Below are positions 15,517 through 23,475 of a stretch of DNA of 40,923 bases, piece by piece. A program made the translations under genes and the position numbers. Under the pieces are notes generated by a model. It was not told the DNA's origin and ran no database searches. It was given only the letters and a program-made list of their open reading frames with translations. The first letter of the stretch is position 1; each line of letters starts with the position of its first letter. Source of the stretch: Paenibacillus algorifonticola (lineage in GTDB: Bacteria; Bacillota; Bacilli; Paenibacillales; Paenibacillaceae); the NCBI RefSeq assembly GCF_000971975.1, contig NZ_LAQO01000054.1:1-40923 (forward strand), read 5' to 3'.

Positions 15517-17004
15517 TCAGCCGCGCTGCTGCTGAACGTCCTCCCAGCATGCAGCAATTCGCCGCATGCCCTCCTTAATATCGGCTTCGGCCAAATGCGC
15601 GAAGCCGAACAGCGCTGCCGGAGCGCGCCGCTCATCCGGCTGCCGCCACAGCCGCTCGCCGCGATTCCAGCTGACGCCTTCCCGCTGGCAGCGCACAATC
15701 AGCCGCTCATAATCCGCGGCTGCCCCAAGCCACACGCCGTACTGATGCAAGCCTGCATCCGACGGCGTAAACCGGAACAAGCCCGCCAGCTGCTCCGCGG
15801 CTTGTTCCTTAAAGAGCTTGAGGCGCCGCCCGCAGCTGCGCCTCATCCGCCGCAAATGCCGAACATACTGCCCGCTCGCCATAAACACGGCGAGCGCCCG
15901 CTGCTCCGCGATGGAGCTTGGGCTTGGCTCAAGCAAAAACTTTGCCCGCCGCAGCGGCTCCCGCAGCGCATCCGGCGTAATGACATAGCCCAGCCTCAGG
16001 TCGGCGTACATCGTCTTGGAGAAGGTGCCGACGTACACGACCCGTCCCTCGTGGTCGAGCGTCTTGAGCGGCTCCGCCGGGCGCCCACCCCAGCGGAATT
16101 CGCTGTCATAATCGTCCTCGATTATGACAGCGCCGCGCCGGGAAGCCCATTGCAGCAGCTCCAGCTTTCGCTCAGGAGCGAGCTGTGCCCCGGTTGGATA
16201 CTGGCGCGTCGGCGTCACAAACAGCAGCTTCGCATCCCAGTCCTGCGGAATGATGCCATAATCATCAACCTCCGCATCTATAATGACGCCGCCCGCAGCC
16301 GCAATTGCCCGCCTAATGCCGGGGTAGCACGGGTTTTCCACCACGACCTGATCACCTGGGTCAATCAATAGCTGTGCGAGCAGGGCAATGCCGTACATGG
16401 AGCCGCTCGTAATAAATAAATGATCTACGCTTGTGAACATGCTTCGCTCGCGGCGCAGCTCGCTAGCTATCGCTTCCCGCAGCGGCAAATGTCCTTCTAT
16501 CGCCCCGTAATCCTCATACTGGCGCTCCAGCAGTCCCCTGACCTCTGCGAACATCGCCGTCTTCCAATCATCCAGCGGAAACAGATCGACATCCGCATAA
16601 CCTACATCAAACGCAATGAAATCTGCCCCATCACGCACAGGCAGCTTCGTGTACCCTTTAATCTGCGGCAGCCGCTGCGCCCAAGTTGATAACGCAAGTG
16701 CACTGCCCTTGCCTTCTGGTCCATCCTCAGCTTTGGAAGCTGGCGGTTTGCTGTAGGAAACATAGGTGCCGCTTCCCCTTCCCGGCCGGACAAAACCTTC
16801 CGCATACAGCATATCGTAAGCTGCATTCACCGAACCGCGCGACATGCCATAGCCTTCGGCCAGCCTTCTGCTGGAGGCGAGCTGCTCCCCATCCTCCAGC
16901 ATTCCAGCGACAATAACTTCGCGCAGCGCCAGAAAAAGCGCATCCGCCTTGCGCCCGATCTCCTTATAATACCGCTCATAAGCCGCACGGCAGCGATCAT
17001 CCAT
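15517..17004 (-). CDS. MocR/PdxR-family regulator (GntR HTH fused to aminotransferase fold)
   Basis: 495 aa. Residues about 18-85 are a GntR winged helix (AEGYGMSRGSVNAAYDML, then PGRGSGTYVS). From about 125 to the end is a fold-type I PLP aminotransferase domain with the PLP lysine at about 330 in GTFSKTMYADLRLGY, and EDDYDSEFRW as the PLP aspartate block. MocR proteins sense PLP or a PLP adduct and often activate B6 or GABA genes (PdxR, GabR). ATG 17004 is chosen because AGGAGG lies seven nt upstream; ATG 17040 lacks a site. It diverges from an FMN-binding oxidase-like gene, with a direct repeat of MocR-operator style between them. The target is probably that neighbour and itself. Confidence 0.92.
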   Translation of the reverse strand: MDDRCRAAYERYYKEIGRKADALFLALREVIVAGMLEDGEQLASSRRLAEGYGMSRGSVNAAYDMLYAEGFVRPGRGSGTYVSYSKPPASKAEDGPEGKGSALALSTWAQRLPQIKGYTKLPVRDGADFIAFDVGYADVDLFPLDDWKTAMFAEVRGLLERQYEDYGAIEGHLPLREAIASELRRERSMFTSVDHLFITSGSMYGIALLAQLLIDPGDQVVVENPCYPGIRRAIAAAGGVIIDAEVDDYGIIPQDWDAKLLFVTPTRQYPTGAQLAPERKLELLQWASRRGAVIIEDDYDSEFRWGGRPAEPLKTLDHEGRVVYVGTFSKTMYADLRLGYVITPDALREPLRRAKFLLEPSPSSIAEQRALAVFMASGQYVRHLRRMRRSCGRRLKLFKEQAAEQLAGLFRFTPSDAGLHQYGVWLGAAADYERLIVRCQREGVSWNRGERLWRQPDERRAPAALFGFAHLAEADIKEGMRRIAACWEDVQQQRG

Positions 17005-17043
17005 TTTTCGACCTCCTATGGTCCGCCTGTTCCCCGCCATTGA

Positions 17044-17075
17044 TAAAGTGGTTCAATAAAATTACTGTAAAGTGG
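17044..17075. promoter_or_regulatory. Direct-repeat operator candidate for the MocR regulator
   Basis: TAAAGTGG occurs at 17044-17051 and again at 17068-17075, a 24-bp spacing that puts the copies on nearly the same helix face. Direct repeats of this sort in the divergent intergenic region are typical of GabR/PdxR binding sites. Confidence 0.55.
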
Positions 17076-17182
17076 ATCTTTTTATATGTCAATATTCCGT
17101 TTAAACTTGCTATTAACGAGTTGAATGCTTGGCACATCCCCTACTCAAGTTATCGCTATTGTTACGAAAGGAGCAGTCCGCT

Positions 17183-17824
17183 ATGCGCAGAAAAGAATTT
17201 GCAATCGGAAGTGAAGATGAACAAGAGGTTACCGCCTTTTTGGAGGAAATGAGCTATGGCTTTCTAGGAACAGCCAGAGCGGATGGCGCCCCTTCCATTA
17301 CCCCGCTGAATTACATTTATTTGAACGGAAACGTTTATTTTCACGGCAGTCGCGTAGGAGATAAAATGACGCTGCTCGGGGCGGAGCCGCGCGTCACTTT
17401 CTGTGTTGCCAAGGAATATGCGATCATTCCTTCCCATTTTACCGATCCGCTGATGGCCTGTCCGGCAACCGCCTTTTTCAAATCAGTCATTATTGAGGGC
17501 ACGGCAGCGGTTGTCGAGGATTTGATGGAAAAAGGAGAAGCGCTGCAAGCGCTGATGACCAAGCTCCAGCCAGAAGGCGGACATTTGCCGATTGCCGGAG
17601 ATGATCCCGCCTACAGGGGCAGGCTCAAGGGAGTTGCCGTCGTAAAAATTGAGCCGCAGCAAATAAACGCGAAGTTCAAATTCGGCCAAAATGCCGATGA
17701 GCCAAAGCGCGAAGCCATTGCAACCGGCCTGCTGGCACGCGGACGGGAGCTCGATGCGGAGACGGTCGACCTCATGCGCCGCTACTGCCCGCACCATAAG
17801 GAACAAGCTCATCCGGGCGACTAA
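17183..17824 (+). CDS. Pyridoxamine 5'-phosphate oxidase-like FMN-binding protein
   Basis: 213 aa from ATG 17183 (AAAGGAG nine nt upstream; the frame opens earlier at 17129 without a site). The split beta-barrel signature reads YGFLGTARADGAPSITPLNYIYLNGNVYFHG, followed by GDKMTLLGAEPRVTFCVAKE. This places it in the PNPOx-like/NimA group, dimeric FMN- or F420-type proteins that are often not true PNPOx. The divergent MocR regulator (a PLP sensor class) makes a B6-related role attractive but unproven. The C-terminus past residue ~165 is not part of the barrel core and looks family-specific. Confidence 0.85.
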   Translation: MRRKEFAIGSEDEQEVTAFLEEMSYGFLGTARADGAPSITPLNYIYLNGNVYFHGSRVGDKMTLLGAEPRVTFCVAKEYAIIPSHFTDPLMACPATAFFKSVIIEGTAAVVEDLMEKGEALQALMTKLQPEGGHLPIAGDDPAYRGRLKGVAVVKIEPQQINAKFKFGQNADEPKREAIATGLLARGRELDAETVDLMRRYCPHHKEQAHPGD

Positions 17825-17879
17825 CCATACTCGATCCATTTGCAAGTATGACATTTATAAATTTTCATATTTCAAAAAA

Positions 17880-17937
17880 AGCCGAGCGCCCCTCTCCCCT
17901 TTGTTGTCGGGAATAAAGGCCGCATCGGCTTTTTTTT
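17880..17937. terminator. Terminator between convergent oxidase-like and AraC genes
   Basis: AGCCGA (17880-17885) pairs with TCGGCT (17925-17930), followed by TTTTTTTT on plus and preceded by a seven-A run for the minus strand. The inner loop is large, so folding is less certain than for its neighbours. Confidence 0.65.
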
Positions 17938-17969
17938 ACAAACTACTTATTCTAACGAATTTCTTATGG

Positions 17970-18764
17970 CTAACGAATTTCAGACGGACTCCGTCCGGTA
18001 TATTGCTTGAATTGGCGGCTGAAGAAAAAAATATCGCGGTAGCCAAGCGCGTCCGCCACCTCCGTCACATTCATGCCTGCGTGCATCAGCAGGTGCTGGG
18101 CGCGGTCAATGCGGGTGCTGATCATATACGTCTGGACCGACATGCCGATCAGCTCCTTGAATTTCATCGAAAAATAGCGCGGCGACAGCTGGGCGCGCAT
18201 CGCGAGATCCTCGACCCGGTGGGCAATGCCGGGATTTTGCCGGACATAGTTGGCGACCTCGTGAATCGCTTCGGTCAGTTGATTGCTCGCTTTTTTCTCT
18301 ACTGGCGTTTGTTTTGTCGCACAGTCCTCCCGCAGCAGATGGATCATCAGCTGCTTCAGCACAAGGCGCGCTTCAATTTCCGCCGCATAGGTTTTGACCA
18401 AAAACAGCCGCACGTAACGCGACAGCATATATTCAAAATCTACCGTATCCAAAAGCTGGCGATACCGTTCCGGCACCAGCACCGGCTCTTCCGCCGTATC
18501 AAAGTGTATGTAAGTAAGAACTAAGGGCTTCTGCGGATTATGGGTTGCACTCGTGTAGTCGCCTGGACGGAACAGGAAACAGCTTCCTTTACCCACGGGA
18601 TAATGAACACCGCCCACTTCAACTTCCCCTTCACCGCTCCATACATAAAATAAATCGAAATTAGCCATCGGCTTTTCACGGCGCTGCCATTTCCAGCCCG
18701 GCTCGCAAACGATCTTCGCGAAAGGCGGCAGCAATAAATATGCATCGGGCGATAAATGCAGCAT
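17970..18764 (-). CDS. AraC-family transcriptional regulator
   Basis: 264 aa. The N-terminal half is a cupin sensor (NFDLFYVWSGEGEVEVGG, GKGSCFLFRPGDYTSA), which in relatives binds a sugar or small ligand. The last ~100 residues are the AraC double helix-turn-helix (VEDLAMRAQLSPRYFSMKFK, then NVTEVADALGYRDIFFFSRQF and the closing GRSPSEIR). AGGAGG lies five nt before the ATG. The target is not visible: the divergent neighbour is an aminotransferase about 190 bp away, a possible but unproven target. Confidence 0.9.
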   Translation of the reverse strand: MLHLSPDAYLLLPPFAKIVCEPGWKWQRREKPMANFDLFYVWSGEGEVEVGGVHYPVGKGSCFLFRPGDYTSATHNPQKPLVLTYIHFDTAEEPVLVPERYRQLLDTVDFEYMLSRYVRLFLVKTYAAEIEARLVLKQLMIHLLREDCATKQTPVEKKASNQLTEAIHEVANYVRQNPGIAHRVEDLAMRAQLSPRYFSMKFKELIGMSVQTYMISTRIDRAQHLLMHAGMNVTEVADALGYRDIFFFSRQFKQYTGRSPSEIR

Positions 18765-18954
18765 AAAACCCTCCTGAAACGTAAGCTTATGCCGTCATCA
18801 TACACCAGCGTCAAACTTTCGCGCAACCCCGGCAGGCCGTCGTCACATTTTCCAAAAAAATTTGAATTTGAAATGGTTCCGACACGTTAAAAAATGATAT
18901 AATAGCTCCCGATAAGTATGATCAGAAAATGAATTGATTTTTCGGAAGGATGGA

Positions 18955-20259
18955 ATGAAGTTCATGAACCCACTTGCTCAGCAGTTGAATGAGACGCTCT
19001 CCGCAGAAAGTCCAAACGTCCATGCCATGTTGTCAGCTTTAGGCAAAGCCATTTATTTCCCGAAGGAAGGCATACTTAGCCAATCCGCAGAGGCCAAGGC
19101 CAAGGCCAAGACGTTTAATGCCACAATCGGCATTGCGCTCGAAGGCGGACAGCCGATGCACCTTAAGGTAATTCAGGATACGCTGACTGCTTACAATCCT
19201 AAGGATCTATATGAATATGCGCCCCCTGCGGGCAAACCTGAGCTGCGCACAGCTTGGCTTGAGAAAATGCTGAAAGAAAATCCTTCGCTGGAAGGCAAGC
19301 GTCTCAGCAATCCCATCGTCACGAATGCTTTAACGCATGGGCTGAGCATTGTAGCCGACCTGTTCGCAGATGCGGGCGATACCGTTATTATTCCAAATAA
19401 AAACTGGGAAAACTACGAGCTGACCTTTGGCATCCGCCGCGGCGCGGAAATCGTTGAATACCCTTTACTTAATGATAGCAATACGTTTAACAGTGCAGGC
19501 TTGCGCGAAGCGCTGCTCGCTCAGAAGGACAAAGGCAAAGCCATCGTCCTGCTTAACTTCCCGAACAACCCGACTGGCTATACGCCAGGCCTGCAAGAAA
19601 GCGAAGAGATTGTAGCCTCTGTCAAGGAAGCAGCGGAAGCGGGCATTAATGTCGTCGTCGTAACCGATGACGCTTACTTCGGCTTATTTTTTGAGGATTC
19701 GGTTCACGAGTCGCTGTTCGGCAAATTTGCCGACCTGCACCCTCGCGTCCTTGCTGTCAAAATCGACGGCGCGACGAAAGAGGATTATGTCTGGGGCTTC
19801 CGCGTTGGTTTCATAACGTACGCTTCTTCTTCCGACAAAGTGCTGAATGCGCTTGAGCAGAAGACGCTTGGCATTATTCGGGCTACGATTTCCAGCGGCC
19901 CGCACCCTTCGCAGACGTTTGTGCTGAAAGCTCTGCAATCGCCTGATTTTGATGCCCAGAAAGCGGAGAAATACGACATTATGAAGGGCCGTGCCAACCG
20001 AGTCAAAGCGCTGCTCGATAGTGGCCGTTATGGCGATACCCTAGCGTATTACCCATTCAACTCCGGCTATTTCATGTGCCTCAAGCTCAGCGGCGTATCC
20101 GCCGAGGCTGTTCGTGTGCGCCTGCTTGAAGAATACGGCATCGGTACGATTGCACTTGGCGAGACCGACCTTCGCGTCGCTTTCTCCTGCATCGAGGAAG
20201 CCGACTTGGAGACGCTTTACGATACGATTTATAAAGCAGTGACCGAGCTGCTGGCTTAA
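18955..20259 (+). CDS. PLP-dependent aminotransferase, class I/II
   Basis: 434 aa cytosolic enzyme. PLP-fold motifs: NFPNNPTGY at about 202-209, DDAYFG (Asp and Tyr at PLP ring), and the Schiff-base lysine at about 275 in IDGATKEDYVWGFRVGF, with the phosphate-binding Arg in FRVGF. This spacing is that of aspartate/tyrosine-type class I enzymes; the substrate is undetermined. An N-terminal ~60 residue stretch before the usual fold is somewhat long. Start ATG 18955 is preferred: GGAAGG lies about seven nt upstream, while the frame begins at TTG 18934. The codon use is even and the gene ends in a strong terminator, so it looks monocistronic. Confidence 0.9.
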   Translation: MKFMNPLAQQLNETLSAESPNVHAMLSALGKAIYFPKEGILSQSAEAKAKAKTFNATIGIALEGGQPMHLKVIQDTLTAYNPKDLYEYAPPAGKPELRTAWLEKMLKENPSLEGKRLSNPIVTNALTHGLSIVADLFADAGDTVIIPNKNWENYELTFGIRRGAEIVEYPLLNDSNTFNSAGLREALLAQKDKGKAIVLLNFPNNPTGYTPGLQESEEIVASVKEAAEAGINVVVVTDDAYFGLFFEDSVHESLFGKFADLHPRVLAVKIDGATKEDYVWGFRVGFITYASSSDKVLNALEQKTLGIIRATISSGPHPSQTFVLKALQSPDFDAQKAEKYDIMKGRANRVKALLDSGRYGDTLAYYPFNSGYFMCLKLSGVSAEAVRVRLLEEYGIGTIALGETDLRVAFSCIEEADLETLYDTIYKAVTELLA

Positions 20260-20282
20260 TCATTTCAGCATTTCATTCCTTT

Positions 20283-20335
20283 CCCCTTGGATAGTAGCCG
20301 TGTATAATACGGTTACGGCCAAGGGGTTTATTTTG
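20283..20335 (+). terminator. Terminator of the aminotransferase gene
   Basis: CCCCTTGG (20283-20290) pairs with CCAAGGGG (20319-20326), extended inward by TAGCCGT/ACGGTTA, and is followed by TTTATTTTGTTTA. The loop happens to contain TATAAT, which I do not take as a promoter. Confidence 0.85.
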
Positions 20336-20395
20336 TTTATGATAAAATGAGAGCAACAGAAATAGAGAGTATGCTGCGTAAGGAGCTGAATAACG

Positions 20396-21115
20396 ATGTA
20401 TACGATCATGATTGTCGAGGACGATGCGAAGATCGCTGAGCTTCTGCGGGCGCATATTGAGAAATATGGCAACGCAGCAGTTGTGACGACTGATTTTGCC
20501 CGCGTCATGGAGCAATTTGAGCAAGTAAAGCCGCATATTGTGCTGATGGATATCAACCTGCCTAGCTTTGACGGGTTTTATTGGTGCCGGCAAATTCGCA
20601 CCGTTTCCACCTGCCCGATTATTTTCATTTCTGCCCGCAGCGGCGAAATGGATACGGTACGCGCCATTGAAAATGGGGGCGACGACTATTTGACCAAGCC
20701 CTTCCATTATGAGGTCGTGATGGCGAAAATCCGCAGCCAGCTAAGGCGCGTATACGGCGACTATGCCCAAGCTGCCGGGGAGCGGATGGTCGAGCATGCC
20801 GGGCTGATTTTGTATCCCGAGCGAATGGAGCTTCATCTGCAAGGACAATTTGTAGCTTTGACGAAAAAGGAAACCGTGCTTGTGGAGACGCTGCTCCAGC
20901 GCTGCCAAAGGCTTGTGAGCCGTGAAACGATTTTGGAGAAGCTGTGGGACGATTATACATATGTCGATGACAATGCGCTTAGCGTCAATATGTCGCGTGT
21001 GCGCAAGAAGCTGGCCGAGCTTGGCATTGAAGGAGCGCTCGAAACGGTGCGCGGAACGGGCTACCGCCTGAATGACAGCTGGGCAAATGGCGAGCAGCAG
21101 AGTGAGCGCCGATGA
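20396..21115 (+). CDS. OmpR-type response regulator, BceR-like
   Basis: 239 aa. The receiver domain has acidic pocket E8-D9-D10, phosphoacceptor Asp52 (VLMDINLPSFDG) and Lys101 (DYLTKPFHY). The C-terminal winged helix (about 130-230) is of OmpR/PhoB type (LTKKETVLVETLL, LSVNMSRVRKKL, ETVRGTGYRL). It overlaps the kinase gene by four bases. In the BceRS class the regulator drives the adjacent BceAB transporter by binding TTACA-N4-TGTAA; exactly such a site lies at 22607-22620. Confidence 0.93.
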   Translation: MYTIMIVEDDAKIAELLRAHIEKYGNAAVVTTDFARVMEQFEQVKPHIVLMDINLPSFDGFYWCRQIRTVSTCPIIFISARSGEMDTVRAIENGGDDYLTKPFHYEVVMAKIRSQLRRVYGDYAQAAGERMVEHAGLILYPERMELHLQGQFVALTKKETVLVETLLQRCQRLVSRETILEKLWDDYTYVDDNALSVNMSRVRKKLAELGIEGALETVRGTGYRLNDSWANGEQQSERR

Positions 21116-22128
21116 AGCTTTTTTTACGGGATCAGCTTGCTCTGATGTTATTTATGCTCATACAGCTCGTCGTAGTGACCGCCGTGTTCTGGCTCGATGG
21201 CTATAAAGATATGGTCATCGCCTCGTATGCGCTGTTGCTCGGCCTCTGCGTATTTATTGCATTTCTGGCTTACCGTTATTTGACTCACCGCCGATTTTAT
21301 ACGCTGCTCAGCAGCAGACAGGCAGGTCTTGAGGAGTCGATCCAGCAGCTTGAGTCCGCTCCCCTCCCTGCGGCGCTCGGGGAACTGCTGCAGCTTCAAT
21401 ACCGCCATTACCAGAAACAGATCATTGAAGGCGAGCGCAAGCAGCAAAATCATCTGACCTTTATGAATCAGTGGGTGCATCAGATGAAAACACCGCTCTC
21501 CGTGCTGGAGCTCATGCTGTCGGAGGAAGCGGATGAGCGCAATAACAGCATGCGGGAAGAAACGGATCGCATCCGCAAAGGGCTGGATATGGTGCTGTAC
21601 GTCGCCCGGCTGGAAACGTTCGAGCAGGATTTTCAGGTTGAGAAAATTCAATTGCGCGAGCTTGCGAACGAGGTGATTTTGGAAAATAGGCGGCTGTTTA
21701 TTCGCAGCTTCGTATACCCGGATATGCAAATGGAGGAAAATCTAGTCGTGGAGACGGACGGCAAATGGCTGCGGTTTATTATTCAGCAGCTGATTGCCAA
21801 TGCGATTAATTATTCGGCCGGCAGCGGCGCGAAAATTACGATCAGCGGCTACCGAAGCGAGCGCTCGGTCATCCTTGAGGTCAAGGATTGTGGCGTCGGC
21901 ATTCCTGCCTCAGATTTGAGCCGCATTTTCAACGCCTTTTTCACCGGAGAAAATGGACGGGCATTCAAGGAATCAACAGGCATGGGCCTCTATATTGTCC
22001 GAACCGTCCTCGATAAAATGAATCATGAGATTGAGGTTGAATCTAAAGTAGGGGCAGGCAGCGGCACGACAATACGGATTATTTTCCCCTTTGCTGCAGT
22101 TCAGTCCGTTGATCATCATACAAAATAA
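21112..22128 (+). CDS. Intramembrane-sensing histidine kinase, BceS-like
   Basis: 338 aa. Two closely spaced N-terminal helices (about 10-28 and 36-55) with almost no extracellular loop mark the intramembrane-sensing kinases. The H-box is WVHQMKTPLSVLELML with phospho-His123. The ATPase domain carries N-box IANAINYSAG, G1 VKDCGVGIPASD, F-box FNAFFTGENG and G2 GMGLYIV. In this class the kinase has no sensor domain and reads the flux of its partner BceAB transporter. It starts inside the end of the regulator gene (ATGA-type overlap) and ends in a terminator. Confidence 0.93.
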   Translation: MKLFLRDQLALMLFMLIQLVVVTAVFWLDGYKDMVIASYALLLGLCVFIAFLAYRYLTHRRFYTLLSSRQAGLEESIQQLESAPLPAALGELLQLQYRHYQKQIIEGERKQQNHLTFMNQWVHQMKTPLSVLELMLSEEADERNNSMREETDRIRKGLDMVLYVARLETFEQDFQVEKIQLRELANEVILENRRLFIRSFVYPDMQMEENLVVETDGKWLRFIIQQLIANAINYSAGSGAKITISGYRSERSVILEVKDCGVGIPASDLSRIFNAFFTGENGRAFKESTGMGLYIVRTVLDKMNHEIEVESKVGAGSGTTIRIIFPFAAVQSVDHHTK

Positions 22129-22150
22129 TTGTGCTTTAGAGCTATAATCG

Positions 22151-22190
22151 AACAAGCAGACTGTCTTATGATGGCAATCTGCTTGTTTTT
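22151..22190 (+). terminator. Terminator after the BceS-like kinase
   Basis: AACAAGCAGA (22151-22160) pairs with TCTGCTTGTT (22178-22187), followed by TTT CG on plus; the minus side has fewer Ts. It insulates the two-component operon from the convergent DUF1330 gene. Confidence 0.85.
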
Positions 22191-22195
22191 CGTAA

Positions 22196-22483
22196 TTATA
22201 AGCCTTCCACAACGATGGCTTTCCCAGTAGAGTTTGCCCTTCTGATTTTCTTCAACGGTTCGTACATTTCCGAGTTAAAAAAGGCTTCGATGCTCTGTTT
22301 GTTAGGAAACTCCAGAATGACGAGTCTTTTCGGCTGCCAATCTCCTTCCATAGTCGTTACGTTGTTATCATGAACGATCGGGCGGCCCCCGAAATGTGCA
22401 ATGACATCAAAAATCTTATTTTCATATTCCTTGAAGTTTACCGGGTTTGAAATATCAATATCGATAACGAGGTATGCGCTCAA
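22196..22483 (-). CDS. DUF1330 family small protein
   Basis: 95 aa from TTG 22483, nine nt after AAAGGAG; TTG 22489 is possible but only three nt from that site. The ferredoxin-like alpha-beta barrel pattern is seen (AYLVIDIDISNPVNFKEYE, GGRPIVHDNN, LVILEFPNKQSIEAFFNSEMY), typical of DUF1330, whose members are dimeric and of unknown biochemical role. It sits on the opposite strand inside the Bce-type module, between the kinase and transporter genes. It is probably unrelated to it. Confidence 0.88.
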   Translation of the reverse strand: MSAYLVIDIDISNPVNFKEYENKIFDVIAHFGGRPIVHDNNVTTMEGDWQPKRLVILEFPNKQSIEAFFNSEMYEPLKKIRRANSTGKAIVVEGL

Positions 22484-22606
22484 ATCCAACAGCTCCTTTA
22501 GTTGATGAGGAAAGGCCGTATTCCCCTTCCTTGCTTTCAGTATACGGACTAAAGAGGGGAATTGATCTCGCTTCTCTTGGGGGATGCAAAAGCAAGCAGC
22601 GTTATC

Positions 22607-22620
22607 TTACAAAGCTGTAA
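22607..22620 (+). promoter_or_regulatory. BceR-type binding site before the ABC transporter
   Basis: TTACA-AAGC-TGTAA is a perfect inverted repeat and matches the TnACA-N4-TGTAA box bound by BceR-like regulators in Bacillus. A -10-like TATACT lies at 22665-22670, and the -35 is poor, as usual for activated promoters. Confidence 0.8.
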
Positions 22621-22704
22621 GGTAAATGAAAGCTACGTTCATAGGAGCAGGACCCCATGAGGGGTATACTGGGTTTATTGATAAACAAGCAAGGGGAGAT
22701 CAAA

Positions 22705-23475
22705 TTGGAATTGCTATTTGCACGAAACCTGAACAAAATTTATCCCGGCAAAGTGACCTATAAAGCGCTCACCAACATTGATTTAACGATCCAGAAAGGC
22801 GAATTCGTCGGCATCATGGGCCCTTCGGGCAGCGGCAAAACGACGCTCCTGAACATGGTATCGACGATCGACAAGCCCACTTCCGGCGAGCTGCGCATTG
22901 CTGGCCAAGACCCGTATGAGCTGCCCAGAGAGAAGCTTGCATATTTCCGCCGGAGGGAGCTTGGCTTCGTCTTTCAATCGTTTAATTTGCTCGATACGCT
23001 GACGGTCAGCGAAAATATTATGCTGCCGCTCACGCTCGACGGCACGAATATCGCCCAAATGAAGCTGCGAGCCGCCTCCATTATGGAAAATCTTGGCATT
23101 TCCGAGCTGACGGACAAGCGGACGTATGAAATATCCGGCGGCCAGGCACAGCGTACGGCCATTGCCCGGGCACTCATCCATAACCCGAAGCTGCTGCTGG
23201 CCGACGAGCCGACAGGCAACCTCGATTCAAAATCAGCACGTGATGTGATGGAGCTGATGAGCAAGCTCAATCGCGAGGATAATACCACTATGATGCTCGT
23301 TACACATGACGCTATGGCGGCGAGCTATTGCCACCGGGTTATTTTTATTAAAGATGGCCAGTTCTACAGTGAAGTGAATTGCGGCGACAATCGTGCGGCT
23401 TTTTATCAAAAAATTATTAATGTGCTTGCTCTGCTTGGGGGGACTGAAAATGAATTTCCGACAGTTCGCGTTTAA
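22705..23475 (+). CDS. Bce-type ABC transporter ATPase (peptide resistance)
   Basis: 256 aa from TTG 22705. Walker A GPSGSGKT is at 39-46, Q-loop FVFQSFNLLDTLTV, signature ISGGQAQR, Walker B LLLADEPTGNLD and H-loop VTHD. The closing YCHRVIFIKDGQFYSEVNCG is typical of BceA. TTG 22705 is chosen because GGGGAG lies six nt upstream and homologues begin here. An ATG at 22657 (AGGAG nine nt upstream) would lie upstream of the likely -10-dependent transcript start. It powers removal or release of cell-wall-active antimicrobial peptides from lipid II intermediates and signals to the BceS-like kinase. Confidence 0.92.
   Translation: MELLFARNLNKIYPGKVTYKALTNIDLTIQKGEFVGIMGPSGSGKTTLLNMVSTIDKPTSGELRIAGQDPYELPREKLAYFRRRELGFVFQSFNLLDTLTVSENIMLPLTLDGTNIAQMKLRAASIMENLGISELTDKRTYEISGGQAQRTAIARALIHNPKLLLADEPTGNLDSKSARDVMELMSKLNREDNTTMMLVTHDAMAASYCHRVIFIKDGQFYSEVNCGDNRAAFYQKIINVLALLGGTENEFPTVRV

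Noticed and set aside
15319..16371. 350-codon plus frame rich in Pro/Ala/Arg
   Set aside because: Antisense of the MocR gene, whose GC-rich codons leave the opposite frame open. No RBS, no family resemblance.
17691..18524. 277-codon plus frame
   Set aside because: Overlaps the oxidase-like gene end, a terminator and the antisense of the AraC gene; no protein character.
20302..20307. TATAAT as a promoter for the BceRS-like operon
   Set aside because: It is in the loop of a strong terminator and lacks a -35 box at proper distance.
22657..22704. ATG 22657 as start of the Bce-type ATPase
   Set aside because: Homologues begin near TTG 22705, which has its own GGGGAG, and a -10-like TATACT lies between the two. 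Kept as an alternative only.
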